A stretch of DNA of 64,000 bases from Telluria sp042683405 (GCF_042683405.1 NZ_JBHUJS010000003.1:248001-312000); one strand, 5' to 3'; positions 44,835 through 53,273 are shown, counted from the first letter of the stretch. Numbers and translations: made by a program. Notes: a model not told the origin generated them from the sequence alone.

Positions 44835-45878
44835 ACATGATCCGATTTGCCTGGTGTGCGCTCGCGCTTGCTGCCGCCGGCGCGCACGCGACCACCGTGC
44901 GCATCCACTACGACGCTGGCAAGCAGGCGCTGGCCGTGCGCGGCGACAAAGGGCCGATGACGTGGTCGGAAGGCGTCGCGGCGGAGCGCGGCGTGGACGG
45001 CGTCTGGACCTACACCTGGCCGGACGCGCTGGGCGACGTCCAGATGAAGCCCGCTTTGGGCGACAAGGTATCGACGGGAGGCGTGTACCGGCTCGCGGCC
45101 GGGAGCACCGTCGACATCTACCCGTTCTTCGGCGCCCCGTTCGGCAAGGTCGCAATCGTCGACGGCATCGAATCGCCGCAGTTGAAGAACAAGCGCTCGC
45201 TGCGCATCTACCTGCCGCCGAGCTACCAGGAGAACACGCGCAAGCGCTACCCGGTCCTGTACATGCACGACGGGCAGAACCTGTTCGACGCCAAGACCGC
45301 CGCCTACGGCACCGAGTGGGGCATCGACGAAACGGTGAACCGCCTGATCGCCACCGGCCGCATGAACGAAGTGATCGTCGTCGGCATCGACAACACGCCG
45401 GACCGCATCGCCGAATACACGCCATGCTGCGACCCCAAGTATGGCGGCGGACGACTGGAAGCGTACCGCCGCTTCATCGTCGACACCGTCAAGCCCCACA
45501 TCGACCGCAGCTACCGCACCTTGCCGGCGCGCGAGCACACCGCCATCATGGGATCCTCGCTGGGCGGCATCGCCTCCGTGTGGATCGCCCAGCGCGAGCC
45601 CAAGGTCTTCTCCAAGGCTGGCGGCGTCTCCAGCTCCTTCTGGTGGAACGAGCGCGCGCTGACGCAGACGCCGCCGCGGGTCCCGGTCAAGTTCTACATC
45701 GACGCCGGCACGCGCGACGACGGCCTCGCCGACACCGAGCGCATGCGCGACGCCATGGTCAGCGCCGGCTATGCGCCCGACGTCGACCTCTACTTCCACG
45801 CCGCCGAGGGCGGCAGCCACAACGAAAAATCGTGGGCCGCGCGCGTCGAAAAGCCCCTCACCTGGTTCTTCCCCTGGA
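44831..45878 (+). CDS. Secreted alpha/beta-hydrolase esterase (esterase D/IroE-like), cut by assembly gap
   Basis: About 349 residues are visible before the Ns. A signal peptide (MNMIRFAWCALALAAAGAHA) is followed by a beta-rich N-domain of about 110 residues. The esterase domain then reads LRIYLPPSYQENTRKRYPVLYMHDGQNLFD, with the nucleophile Ser243 in MGSSLGG, a likely Asp in IDAGTRDDG and the His in GGSHNEKSWAARV. Since WFFPW follows, only a few residues are probably missing. The ATG overlaps the preceding stop (ATGA), making it the last gene of the operon seen. The fold is that of enterochelin-esterase-like hydrolases. It might remove acyl groups from decorated glucans, but the substrate is unknown. 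Confidence 0.87.
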
Positions 45879-45904
45879 NNNNNNNNNNNNNNNNNNNNNN
45901 NNNN
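45879..45904. other. Assembly gap (run of 26 Ns)
   Basis: Unresolved bases directly after the esterase codons. The right edge enters a copy of the GGGGTCAGGC repeat family, which probably caused the break. True distance and sequence are unknown, so the two sides may be less close than they look. Confidence 0.98.
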
Positions 45905-45908
45905 AGGG

Positions 45909-45945
45909 CGTGCCTGACCCCCGGTTTGAGAAATCGCAAACGCTT
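45909..45945. repeat. GGGGTCAGGC-family repeat half at the gap edge
   Basis: CGTGCCTGACCCCCGGTTTG followed by AGAAATCGCAAACGCTT closely matches 59914-59945 (GTGCCTGACCCCCGGTTTGC, GAAATCTCAAGCGC). The partner arm presumably lies inside the gap. Confidence 0.75.
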
Positions 45946-46457
45946 CAGGGCAGGGTGCGGCTGTAGACGTTGGTGCCGGGGTCGTTTTCGTCGAGGTGGG
46001 TGTAGCGCTCGAATACGAAGCCGAGGCGGTTGAGGACGGCGATCGAGCCGGCGTTGGCAGGGTAGGCGATGGCCAGCAGGCGCGTGAGGCCGATGTCGCG
46101 GTGGGCGTGGTCGAGGACGGCCCGTGCGGCTTCGACGGCGTAGCCCTGGCCCCAGTAGGCAGGCAGGTAGGCGTAGCCAAGGTCGGTGCAGTCGAGGGTC
46201 GGCCGGCGTACCAGGCCGCACATGCCGATCGGGGTGCCGTCGTGCAGCTCGACGAGGTACATGGCGTAGCCGTGTTCGGCCATCGAGGCCAGCATCCGCC
46301 GCGACATGGAGTCGCGCGCCTGTTCGATCGTGCGCTCCCCGCGGTCGCCGATGTTCTGGATGAATGAGGGGTCGTTGATCAGCGTGAGGTAGAACGGGGC
46401 GTCGTCCAGCGTGATGGTGCGCAGGGTCAGGCGTTCGGTGGCGCGGATGGTCTTCAT
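45945..46457 (-). CDS. GNAT-family N-acetyltransferase
   Basis: A 170-residue acetyltransferase of the RimJ/RimL-like type: MKTIRATERLTLRTITLDDA at the start, then the acetyl-CoA loop region ADLGYAYLPAYWGQGYAVEAARAV as DLGYAYLPAYWGQGYA, and the late AYPANAGSIAVLNRLGFVFE. It would move an acetyl group from acetyl-CoA to an amine of a small molecule or protein N-terminus. It lies 32 bases after the amidohydrolase on the same strand. The Shine-Dalgarno AGGG is very close to the ATG, so expression may be weak or coupled. Its stop lies at the edge of the repeat beside the gap. Confidence 0.9.
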   Translation of the reverse strand: MKTIRATERLTLRTITLDDAPFYLTLINDPSFIQNIGDRGERTIEQARDSMSRRMLASMAEHGYAMYLVELHDGTPIGMCGLVRRPTLDCTDLGYAYLPAYWGQGYAVEAARAVLDHAHRDIGLTRLLAIAYPANAGSIAVLNRLGFVFERYTHLDENDPGTNVYSRTLP

Positions 46458-46489
46458 CCCTGCAAGAATAGCATCGGCGGCGCCCGCCG

Positions 46490-47764
46490 TCACCGCCCCA
46501 GCCGGAAATTGACTGCCGATGGACGACCGGCCAGCGCCAGCCGCGCATGCGCGGGCGGGGATTCGGCCACTACCTCGCCACGCCGGATGACGTAGCGCCG
46601 CGCGGCGCGCAGGCGAATGGCTTCGGCCGGGCTGCCCGCGTCGAGCACCACGAGGTCGGCGTTGCAGCCAAGCGCAATGCCGTAGCCCTCCAGGCCGAGG
46701 ATCTTCGCGGGCGTCTCGGTCACGGCGAGGAAGCACTGGTGCATGTCGCGCTGCGATGTCATCTGCGCGACGTGCAGTCCCATGTGCGCCACTTCCAGCA
46801 TGTCGCCCGAGCCCATGCCGTACCACGGGTCCATGACGCAGTCGTGGCCGAAGGCGACGTCCACGCCGGCCGCGATCAGTTCGGGCACGCGCGTCATGCC
46901 GCGCCGCTTGGGATAGCTGTCGTGCCGCCCCTGCAGGGTGATGTTGATCAGGGGGTTGGCAATTGCGGCGACGCCCGCTTCGCGGATCAGTGGCAGCAGT
47001 TTGCTGACGTAGTAGTTGTCCATCGAGTGCATCGAGGTGAGGTGCGATCCGGCCACCCTGCCCTGCAGTCCCAGCCTGTGCGCGTGGTAGGCGAGCGTTT
47101 CGATGTGGCGCGACAGCGGGTCGTCGTTCTCGTCGCAATGCATGTCGACGCGCAGCCCCTGTTCGGCGGCGAATTCGCACAGCAGGCGCACCGATTCGGC
47201 GCCTTCGTCCATGGTGCGCTCGAAGTGCGGGATGCCGCCGACGACGTCCACGCCCATCGCGATGGCGCGCTTGAGGTTGTCGAAGGCGCGCGGGCTGCGC
47301 AGCAGGCCGTCCTGGGGGAAGGCGACCAGCTGCAGGTCGATCCAGGGAGCGACGCGGCGGCGCACGTCGAGCAGCGCTTCCACCGCAAGGAGGCGGTCGT
47401 CGCAGACGTCGACGTGGGTGCGGATGGCGAGCAGGCCGCGCGCCACCGCCCAGTCGCAGTACTGCATGGCGCGCTCCACCAGCGCCTGCTGCGTGAGCTC
47501 GGGTTTGAGTTCGCTCCACAGCGAGATCCCTTCGAGCAGGGTGCCGGACGCGTTCACGCGCGGCAGCCCGTAGCTGAGGGTGGCGTCCATGTGGAAGTGC
47601 GCATCGACGAACGGTGGGGTGACCAGGTCGCCGCCTGCGTCGATCTCGCGCGCGGCGGCCACGCCAATGCGCGCTTCCACCGCCGCGATGCGTCCCCCTT
47701 CGATGGCGATATCGATGCCGGTGCGGCCGTCCGCCAGGGTGGCGTTGCGTATCACGAGGTCCAT
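46490..47764 (-). CDS. codA: Cytosine-deaminase-like amidohydrolase
   Basis: A 424-residue metal-dependent hydrolase of the amidohydrolase superfamily, cytosine deaminase group. It starts MDLVIRNATLADGRTG behind GGAGCG. Metal ligands are in VDAHFHMDATL, DMHCDENDD and the Asp region AFGHDCVMDPWYGMGSGDML, closely like FGHDDVFDPW of E. coli CodA. The TIM barrel is followed by the usual small beta domain (NADLVVLDAG, VIRRGEVVAE). It would turn cytosine or a related pyrimidine/triazine into the oxo form plus ammonia in the cytosol. No cytosine permease lies nearby, so related substrates such as isocytosine or creatinine-like rings stay possible. Confidence 0.88.
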   Translation of the reverse strand: MDLVIRNATLADGRTGIDIAIEGGRIAAVEARIGVAAAREIDAGGDLVTPPFVDAHFHMDATLSYGLPRVNASGTLLEGISLWSELKPELTQQALVERAMQYCDWAVARGLLAIRTHVDVCDDRLLAVEALLDVRRRVAPWIDLQLVAFPQDGLLRSPRAFDNLKRAIAMGVDVVGGIPHFERTMDEGAESVRLLCEFAAEQGLRVDMHCDENDDPLSRHIETLAYHAHRLGLQGRVAGSHLTSMHSMDNYYVSKLLPLIREAGVAAIANPLINITLQGRHDSYPKRRGMTRVPELIAAGVDVAFGHDCVMDPWYGMGSGDMLEVAHMGLHVAQMTSQRDMHQCFLAVTETPAKILGLEGYGIALGCNADLVVLDAGSPAEAIRLRAARRYVIRRGEVVAESPPAHARLALAGRPSAVNFRLGR

Positions 47765-47827
47765 GTGCGCTCCATTGATGTGTTGCCGTCGATTGTAAAG
47801 GATTGCCTGCGCTTGTTTTGCTGCAAT

Positions 47828-47846
47828 GCACGATATTCAATCGTGC
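47828..47846. promoter_or_regulatory. Palindrome upstream of the phasin-like gene
   Basis: GCACGAT (47828-47834) and ATCGTGC (47840-47846) are perfect arms around ATTCA, 72 bases before the phasin-like ATG. It looks like an operator. I found no convincing -35/-10 pair in this 153-base spacer. Confidence 0.45.
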
Positions 47847-47917
47847 TGTACTTTCGGGGTTTCCATATCAAGGCTACACTACTGTTTCTTGCATCGCATC
47901 ATAAACAAAGGAGCATC

Positions 47918-48481
47918 ATGCAGACTATTCCTGAACAAATTTCTTCGGCAGGCCGGGCTCAGCTCCAGGCACAGCTGGAACTTTTCAGTACGATTGCGAT
48001 GGCGACGGTCGAAAACACGGGCAGGCTGGCGCTGTTCCAGCTCGATGCGAGCCGCGCGGCGCTGGACCGCTCCTGCGCGGCGTGGACGCAATGGATGACA
48101 TCGGGCCCGCGCAGCATGCTGGATCTGATGTCGAAGGCGCAGCCGGCACCGGCAGGCGTCCCGGCGGCCGCACGCTCAGAACAGGATGCGTCGCCACAGG
48201 CGGCGCCGCAGCCGCAAGCGCGCGCGGAAGGTGCCGGACACGCGCAAGATGCCCCGCAGGTGGCCGACCCGCACCCTTCCCAGCCGCCGCTTGCGCGCAC
48301 CCCGATCGCCGAGGCTGCGGCCGAGGTGGTGCCGGAGGGCCAGGCTGCCGTTCCCCTGTCGGCAGCACCTGCCGGAACCGCTGAGCCTGTGGTGCTACCG
48401 AAGGTAAAGCCCCTGGAATCCGTGCCTCCGCCAGCCCGCTCCGAAGGCGCCCATGAGCGCAAGGGCGTACCGCGAAAGTAG
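47918..48481 (+). CDS. Phasin-like protein with Pro/Ala-rich tail
   Basis: A 187-residue protein. Residues 1-75 are amphipathic helix with a phasin-like pattern (QISSAGRAQLQAQLELFSTIAMATVENTGRLALFQLDASRAALD). The remainder is a disordered-looking Ala/Pro/Gln/Glu-rich stretch. Phasins coat polyhydroxyalkanoate granules and affect their size and number. AAAGGAG precedes the ATG by 6 bases, a strong initiation site. A UUCG-loop terminator follows the stop, so it is monocistronic. Family assignment rests on helix pattern, not on a sharp motif. Confidence 0.75.
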   Translation: MQTIPEQISSAGRAQLQAQLELFSTIAMATVENTGRLALFQLDASRAALDRSCAAWTQWMTSGPRSMLDLMSKAQPAPAGVPAAARSEQDASPQAAPQPQARAEGAGHAQDAPQVADPHPSQPPLARTPIAEAAAEVVPEGQAAVPLSAAPAGTAEPVVLPKVKPLESVPPPARSEGAHERKGVPRK

Positions 48482-48528
48482 GAACAGCCACGCCAATCTG
48501 GCGTGCGCCACATCAAAAGTAGTAAATT

Positions 48529-48556
48529 AGCGGGCTTCGGCCCGCTTTCCTTTTCA
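48529..48556 (+). terminator. Intrinsic terminator after the phasin-like gene
   Basis: AGCGGGC (48529-48535), loop TTCG, GCCCGCT (48540-48546), then TTCCTTTT. Confidence 0.9.
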
Positions 48557-48579
48557 CGGGGCCTCACAAGGAATGGTGG

Positions 48580-50331
48580 ATGACGTTATCTAGGCTGATC
48601 GGCGGCTTCGTGCTGCGCCACTGGCGCGCGTATGTGTCTTCCGCGCTGATGCTCGTGGGGATCGCGGTGCTGGGGGTGCTGATCCCCCGTAAGGTGGGCG
48701 CGATGATCGACGGCCTGGCGGCGCACTCGCTGAAGGGCAATGACCTGCTGCTCGATATTGCGACGCTGCTTGCATACGGGCTGGCGATCTATCTGTTGCG
48801 GGTCGGCTGGCGGCTGCGCCTGTATGCCGCTTCCTACCAGTTGGGGCTGGAGTTGCGCAGGCAGTTCTATGCGCGCCTGTCCGCGCAAGGTCCGCAGTTC
48901 TACCAGAAGCAGCGCACCGGCGACCTGATGGCGCTGGCCACCAACGACATCGACGCGATCGAGATGGCGTCGGGCGAGGCGATGCTGGCCGGCTTCGACG
49001 GCATCGTCACGCTGGCGGCAGTGCTGGGCATCATGCTCCTGGGCGTGGACTGGCGCCTGGCGCTGGTCGCGCTGATCCCCTTCCCGTTCATGGCCTTTGC
49101 GTTCTGGCGTATCTCCACGCACATCCACACCGCGTCGACCGATTCGCTCAAGCGCTTTTCCGCGCTCAACGACCACGTGCAGGAGACGGTGGCAGGCGTG
49201 CGCACCTTGCGCGCGCTCGGGCTGGAGGCGCGTAGCGCGAACCAGTTCAGCGAACTGGCCGCGCACGCCGCGAACGCCAGTTACGAGGCGCAGAAATGGG
49301 AGGCCGGCTACGAGCCTGCGGTCGGCCTGACGCTGGCGGTGGCCTCGGCGCTCACGCTGGGCGTGGGCGGCTACCTGGTCCTGCACGACCAGTTGACCGT
49401 GGGTGCGCTGACCAGTTTCAGCATGTACCTGGGGCAGCTGATCTGGCCGATGTTCGCGGCCGGCTGGGTGCTCGCGCTGGTGGAACGCGGCCGCGCTGCG
49501 CTCGCGCGGCTGCAGCCGGTGCTCGACGAGCCGCTGTCGGTGTCCGACCACGGCGCCATCGAACAGGTGCCGCCCGGCCCCCTCGCGCTGGAGCAGGTCA
49601 GCTACCGCTATCCGCACCAGCAGGCCGATGCCTTGTCGGAGGTGTCGCTGCAACTGGAGCCGGGGCATACGCTGGGGGTCGTCGGCCCGACCGGCAGCGG
49701 CAAGTCGACGCTGCTGCGCGTGCTGCAGCGGCAGGCCACGCCGCATGCGGGCCAGGTACGCTGGGCCGGCGCGGCCCTGGACGAGTACCGCCTCTCGGCC
49801 TTGCGCTCCGCCGTCAGCTGGGTGCCGCAGGAGTCCTTCCTGTTTTCCGCGACGATCGCGGAAAACATCGCGCTCGCGCGGCCGGATGCGACGCGCGCGC
49901 AGGTGGAACATGCGGCCGACATGGCGGACATCCACAACGACATCCTGCGCTTCCCGCAGGGCTACGAGACTCCGGTGGGCGAGCGCGGCATCACGCTGTC
50001 GGGCGGACAGCGCCAGCGTGTCGCGATCGCGCGTGCGCTGCTGGCCGAGAGTTCGCTGCTGCTGCTCGACGACGCCCTCTCCGCCGTCGACACCGGAACC
50101 GAAGCGCGCATCCTTGCGCACCTGGCGGACCTGCGCCGCGAACGCCCCGAACGCAGCGCCGTGATCGCCAGCCATCGCCTGTCCGCGGTGGCCGATGCGG
50201 ACCAGATCGTCGTGCTGCACCACGGCCGGATCACCGAGCGCGGCACGCACGAACAACTCCTCGAACAAGCCGGCTGGTATGCGAGCCAGTGGCGTTACCA
50301 GCAACTGGAGGCTAGTCTTGACGAATCCTGA
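48580..50331 (+). CDS. mdlA: Heterodimeric ABC exporter, first half (MdlA/SmdA-like)
   Basis: A 583-residue half-transporter: six membrane helices (about residues 1-300) fused to an ATPase. The nucleotide domain shows Walker A GPTGSGKST, Q loop WVPQESFLFSATIAENIALA, signature ITLSGGQRQRVAIARAL, Walker B LLLLDDALSAVD and switch His ASHRLSAV. Walker B ends in Asp-Asp (LLDD) in place of the catalytic Glu, a common feature of the degenerate site in heterodimeric exporters. It overlaps the next gene. The pair would export lipophilic or drug-like compounds from the inner membrane. AAGGAATGGTGG precedes the ATG. Confidence 0.93.
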   Translation: MTLSRLIGGFVLRHWRAYVSSALMLVGIAVLGVLIPRKVGAMIDGLAAHSLKGNDLLLDIATLLAYGLAIYLLRVGWRLRLYAASYQLGLELRRQFYARLSAQGPQFYQKQRTGDLMALATNDIDAIEMASGEAMLAGFDGIVTLAAVLGIMLLGVDWRLALVALIPFPFMAFAFWRISTHIHTASTDSLKRFSALNDHVQETVAGVRTLRALGLEARSANQFSELAAHAANASYEAQKWEAGYEPAVGLTLAVASALTLGVGGYLVLHDQLTVGALTSFSMYLGQLIWPMFAAGWVLALVERGRAALARLQPVLDEPLSVSDHGAIEQVPPGPLALEQVSYRYPHQQADALSEVSLQLEPGHTLGVVGPTGSGKSTLLRVLQRQATPHAGQVRWAGAALDEYRLSALRSAVSWVPQESFLFSATIAENIALARPDATRAQVEHAADMADIHNDILRFPQGYETPVGERGITLSGGQRQRVAIARALLAESSLLLLDDALSAVDTGTEARILAHLADLRRERPERSAVIASHRLSAVADADQIVVLHHGRITERGTHEQLLEQAGWYASQWRYQQLEASLDES

Positions 50332-52150
50332 GCAGTCGCCACCCAAGCCGCGGCGGGCGCAGGCAAAGCGCGCGGTCAGGCTGCTGACCGAAAGCGCGGC
50401 GCCCGACCGCAAACACCTGCTGTGGGCGAGCGCGGGCCTGGTCATTGCGGCCGGACTGGAGGTGCTCGGTCCGATCCTGGGCAAGGCGCTCATCGACGAC
50501 CACCTGATTCCAGGCGACTACGACGTCCGGCGCATGGGACTCCTGCTGGCCGGGGTGCTGCTGACGGGCTGCGTCTCGACCGTGCTGCGCTACCTGCAGC
50601 TGGTGCGCCTGTCCGGCCTGGCCATGCGCTCGGTCCGGCGCCTGCGCGAGCGCGTCTATGCGCATGTGCTGCGCCTGCCGATGGCCTTCTTCGACCGCGC
50701 CATCACCGGCCAGCTGGTGAGCCGCATCACCAACGATACCGAGGCGGTCAAGAATCTCTACATCCAGGTGCTGTTCGTCATGCTCGACAGCGGCATCGTC
50801 CTGCTCGGGACGACGGTGGCGATGGCATGGCTGGACTGGCGCCTGATGCTGATCGTACTCGCGCTCGTGCCCGCGGTGCTGGGCATTGTGTGGCTGTACC
50901 AGCGGCTGTCGGCGCCGGCGGTCACGCGCGCGCGCGAACTGCGCAGCGAGATCAACGCGCAAATGGCCGAATCGATCGGCGGCATGAGCGTGCTCCAGGC
51001 CAGCAATGCACAGGCGCGCTTCGCCAGGCGCTTCGACGTCACCAACACGGGCCACTACCACGCCCGCCTGGCCGAACTGCGCGCCAACGCCTTCCTGCTG
51101 CGTCCTGCGCTCGACATGCTCAACGTGGTGCTGCTTGCGGCGGTCATCTATTTCTTCGGCCGCCGCGAGATGAGCATGGTGGAGGTGGGCGTGCTGTATG
51201 CCTTCATCAGCTATATCGCCCGCGTAATCGATCCGATGATCCAGATTACGATGCAGTTCTCCAGCCTGCAGCAGGCTGTGGTCGCAAGCGCGCGCGTCGG
51301 CGAACTGCTGGACGAAGCGGAAGCGCCGGAACACACCCGGGCGCAAGGCGCCGTCGTTCCGATCAGCGATAGCGCTCCCGCAGTCCGCATCCGCGACCTG
51401 AGTTTCGGCTACAAGGAAGACCACCCCGTCCTGCACGGCCTGAATCTCGAGATCGCCCAGGGGGCGTTCTATGGCATCGTCGGCCATACCGGCAGCGGCA
51501 AATCCACCCTGCTCTCGCTGCTGCTGCGCTACTACCCTGCCGCGCCCGGCGCGATCGAAATCAACGGGCATGCGCTCGACGCGGTCGGCAACGAGCAGTT
51601 CCGCGCTGAAGTCGGCCTGGTGCCGCAGGACCCGTTCCTGCTGGCCGCGTCGGCGCGCGAGAACATCGACATGGGCCGCAACCTTCCGATCGAACGGATC
51701 GTCGCCGCGGCCCGTGCAGCGCACGCGCATGAATTCATCGAGGCGCTGGAACACGGCTACGAGACTCCGCTGGGCGAAGGCGGCTCGCGCCTGTCCACCG
51801 GCCAGAAGCAGCTCCTGGCGATCGCACGCGCGCTGGCGGGAAGCCCGCGCATCCTGCTGCTGGACGAGGCCACGTCCAACATCGACAGCGAGACCGAGCA
51901 GATCGTGCAGCGCGCGCTGGTGGAGTTGCGCGGCCGCGTCACCATCGTCGCCATCGCGCACCGCCTGTCCACGATTCGCGACGCCGACAATATCGTCGTC
52001 CTGAACCACGGCCGCATCGAGGAGCGAGGCACGCACGAAGAACTGATGCGCATTGCCAACGGCATCTACCAGCGCCTGTACCTGCTGCAGCAACTCGCGT
52101 CGCAACCGGATGACAGCGAGGAATCGCCTGCCGCAAGGAACGTCGAATGA
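50318..52150 (+). CDS. mdlB: Heterodimeric ABC exporter, second half (MdlB/SmdB-like)
   Basis: A 610-residue half-transporter, partner of the preceding one. Start is TTG 50318 (MTNPEQSPPKPRR), inside the mdlA end, with GGAGG 7 bases upstream; no ATG or GTG fits as well. Six membrane helices lie in residues about 30-330. The ATPase has GHTGSGKST, LVPQDPFLLAASARENI, the signature SRLSTGQKQLLAIARAL (Thr-Gly-Gln in place of Gly-Gly-Gln), Walker B ILLLDEATSNIDSETEQ with catalytic Glu, and IAHRLSTI. The canonical Glu here complements the Asp in the first half. SmdAB of Serratia and TM287/288 are described examples of this design. Confidence 0.93.
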   Translation: MTNPEQSPPKPRRAQAKRAVRLLTESAAPDRKHLLWASAGLVIAAGLEVLGPILGKALIDDHLIPGDYDVRRMGLLLAGVLLTGCVSTVLRYLQLVRLSGLAMRSVRRLRERVYAHVLRLPMAFFDRAITGQLVSRITNDTEAVKNLYIQVLFVMLDSGIVLLGTTVAMAWLDWRLMLIVLALVPAVLGIVWLYQRLSAPAVTRARELRSEINAQMAESIGGMSVLQASNAQARFARRFDVTNTGHYHARLAELRANAFLLRPALDMLNVVLLAAVIYFFGRREMSMVEVGVLYAFISYIARVIDPMIQITMQFSSLQQAVVASARVGELLDEAEAPEHTRAQGAVVPISDSAPAVRIRDLSFGYKEDHPVLHGLNLEIAQGAFYGIVGHTGSGKSTLLSLLLRYYPAAPGAIEINGHALDAVGNEQFRAEVGLVPQDPFLLAASARENIDMGRNLPIERIVAAARAAHAHEFIEALEHGYETPLGEGGSRLSTGQKQLLAIARALAGSPRILLLDEATSNIDSETEQIVQRALVELRGRVTIVAIAHRLSTIRDADNIVVLNHGRIEERGTHEELMRIANGIYQRLYLLQQLASQPDDSEESPAARNVE

Positions 52151-52172
52151 GCGCATAGTGGATAATGTGGGG

Positions 52173-53195
52173 ATGCAAGCTCTTCCCCCATCCGCGATCG
52201 ACGCTGCACAAGGCAGCGTTCGTGACATTCTTGACATCGTCGTCGAACATGCAGCGCCGCACCGGGCGCTGGTGGTGTACGACGCGCGCACTGCCCTGGC
52301 GGCTGCGCTGACAGAGGCGTATCGCCGTAATCTTCCTGACGCCACCTTTGTCGACTTTGACGCGGTCGATCCGGAGCAGGTGCACGCGGCCTTCGGCAGC
52401 ATGCAGTCCGGCGACCTGGTGGTGCTGATCCAGTCCACCAATTTCAGGCTGGAGGCGTTCCGCATCCGCGTCGAGCTGTTCAAGCTTGGACTGAAGGTCA
52501 TCGAGCACGTGCACCTGGCGCGCATGCCCGGCGTGCAGGGCGAACTGTATCTGGAGTCGCTGGCTTACGATCCGGGGTATTACCGTGGCGTCGGGAAGGC
52601 GCTGAAGGCGCGCATCGACAGCGCGGCGCGTGCCGTGGTCCGGGGCGATGGACTGGAGCTGGTGTTCGAGTCGGGGTTTGAACCGGCCAAGCTGAATGTC
52701 GGCGATTACAGCGAAATGAATAACGTTGGCGGGCAGTTCCCGATCGGGGAAGTGTTCACCGAGGCACGCGACCTGGAAGCGGTCAACGGACGCGTGCGGG
52801 TGCATGTGTTTGGCGACACGACGTATCACGTCAACCGGCCTGAAACGCCCATCACGCTGGTGGTGGAAAAGGGCCGCGTGGTCGATGCCATCGACTCGAC
52901 GCCGGAGTTCGATACGGTGCTGTCGATTATCCGGCGCGACGAGGGCGAGGTGTGGCTGCGCGAACTGGGGTTCGGCATGAACCGCGCATTTACGCGCGAG
53001 CGGCGCGTGGACGATATCGGCACCTATGAACGGATGTGCGGGATTCACCTGTCGCTGGGTGCGAAGCATGGGGTGTATCCGAAGCCGGGATTCAAGCGCA
53101 AGGACGCGCGGTATCACATCGATGTATTTGCGGTGACCGATGCGGTCTTGCTGGATGGGGAAACCGTGTATGCAGAGGGGGCGTGGCGCGCTTAG
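52173..53195 (+). CDS. M29 aminopeptidase-like (AmpS/leucyl aminopeptidase) protein
   Basis: A protein of about 340 residues resembling thermophilic-type M29 aminopeptidases and the related dioxygenase fold. The second half carries the recognisable parts: FPIGEVFTEARDLEAVNGRVRV, FDTVLSIIRRDEGEVWLRELGFGMN, CGIHLSLGAKHGVYPKPG and DARYHIDVFAVTDAVLLDGE, which supply Glu, His and Asp for two metals. The start is uncertain: ATG 52173 (MQALPPSAID) has no good Shine-Dalgarno; in-frame GTGs at 52158 and 52167 are alternatives. It follows the exporter by about 20 bases and may share its transcript. A metallopeptidase role is likely but unproven. Confidence 0.78.
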   Translation: MQALPPSAIDAAQGSVRDILDIVVEHAAPHRALVVYDARTALAAALTEAYRRNLPDATFVDFDAVDPEQVHAAFGSMQSGDLVVLIQSTNFRLEAFRIRVELFKLGLKVIEHVHLARMPGVQGELYLESLAYDPGYYRGVGKALKARIDSAARAVVRGDGLELVFESGFEPAKLNVGDYSEMNNVGGQFPIGEVFTEARDLEAVNGRVRVHVFGDTTYHVNRPETPITLVVEKGRVVDAIDSTPEFDTVLSIIRRDEGEVWLRELGFGMNRAFTRERRVDDIGTYERMCGIHLSLGAKHGVYPKPGFKRKDARYHIDVFAVTDAVLLDGETVYAEGAWRA

Positions 53196-53220
53196 CAGGC
53201 GCTGGCTGTTTGCTTACTCA

Positions 53221-53250
53221 GTATGGGTCCCAGCCTTCGCTGGGACGACG
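53221..53250. repeat. GTCCCAGC/GCTGGGAC dispersed hairpin, copy 2
   Basis: GTATGGGTCCCAGCC, TT, CGCTGGGACGACG. It is the inverted counterpart of 6991-7032, with a shorter interior. It lies between convergent stops of the M29-like and HD-GYP genes and may work as a terminator. Confidence 0.7.
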
Positions 53251-53273
53251 GCGCAAGCGTCAGCTCTCGCGCC

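Noticed and set aside
44831..46033. Open frame of the esterase continuing through the Ns to 46033
   Set aside because: The reading is only kept open by unknown bases; the part after the gap is repeat sequence and the end of the GNAT gene on the other strand.
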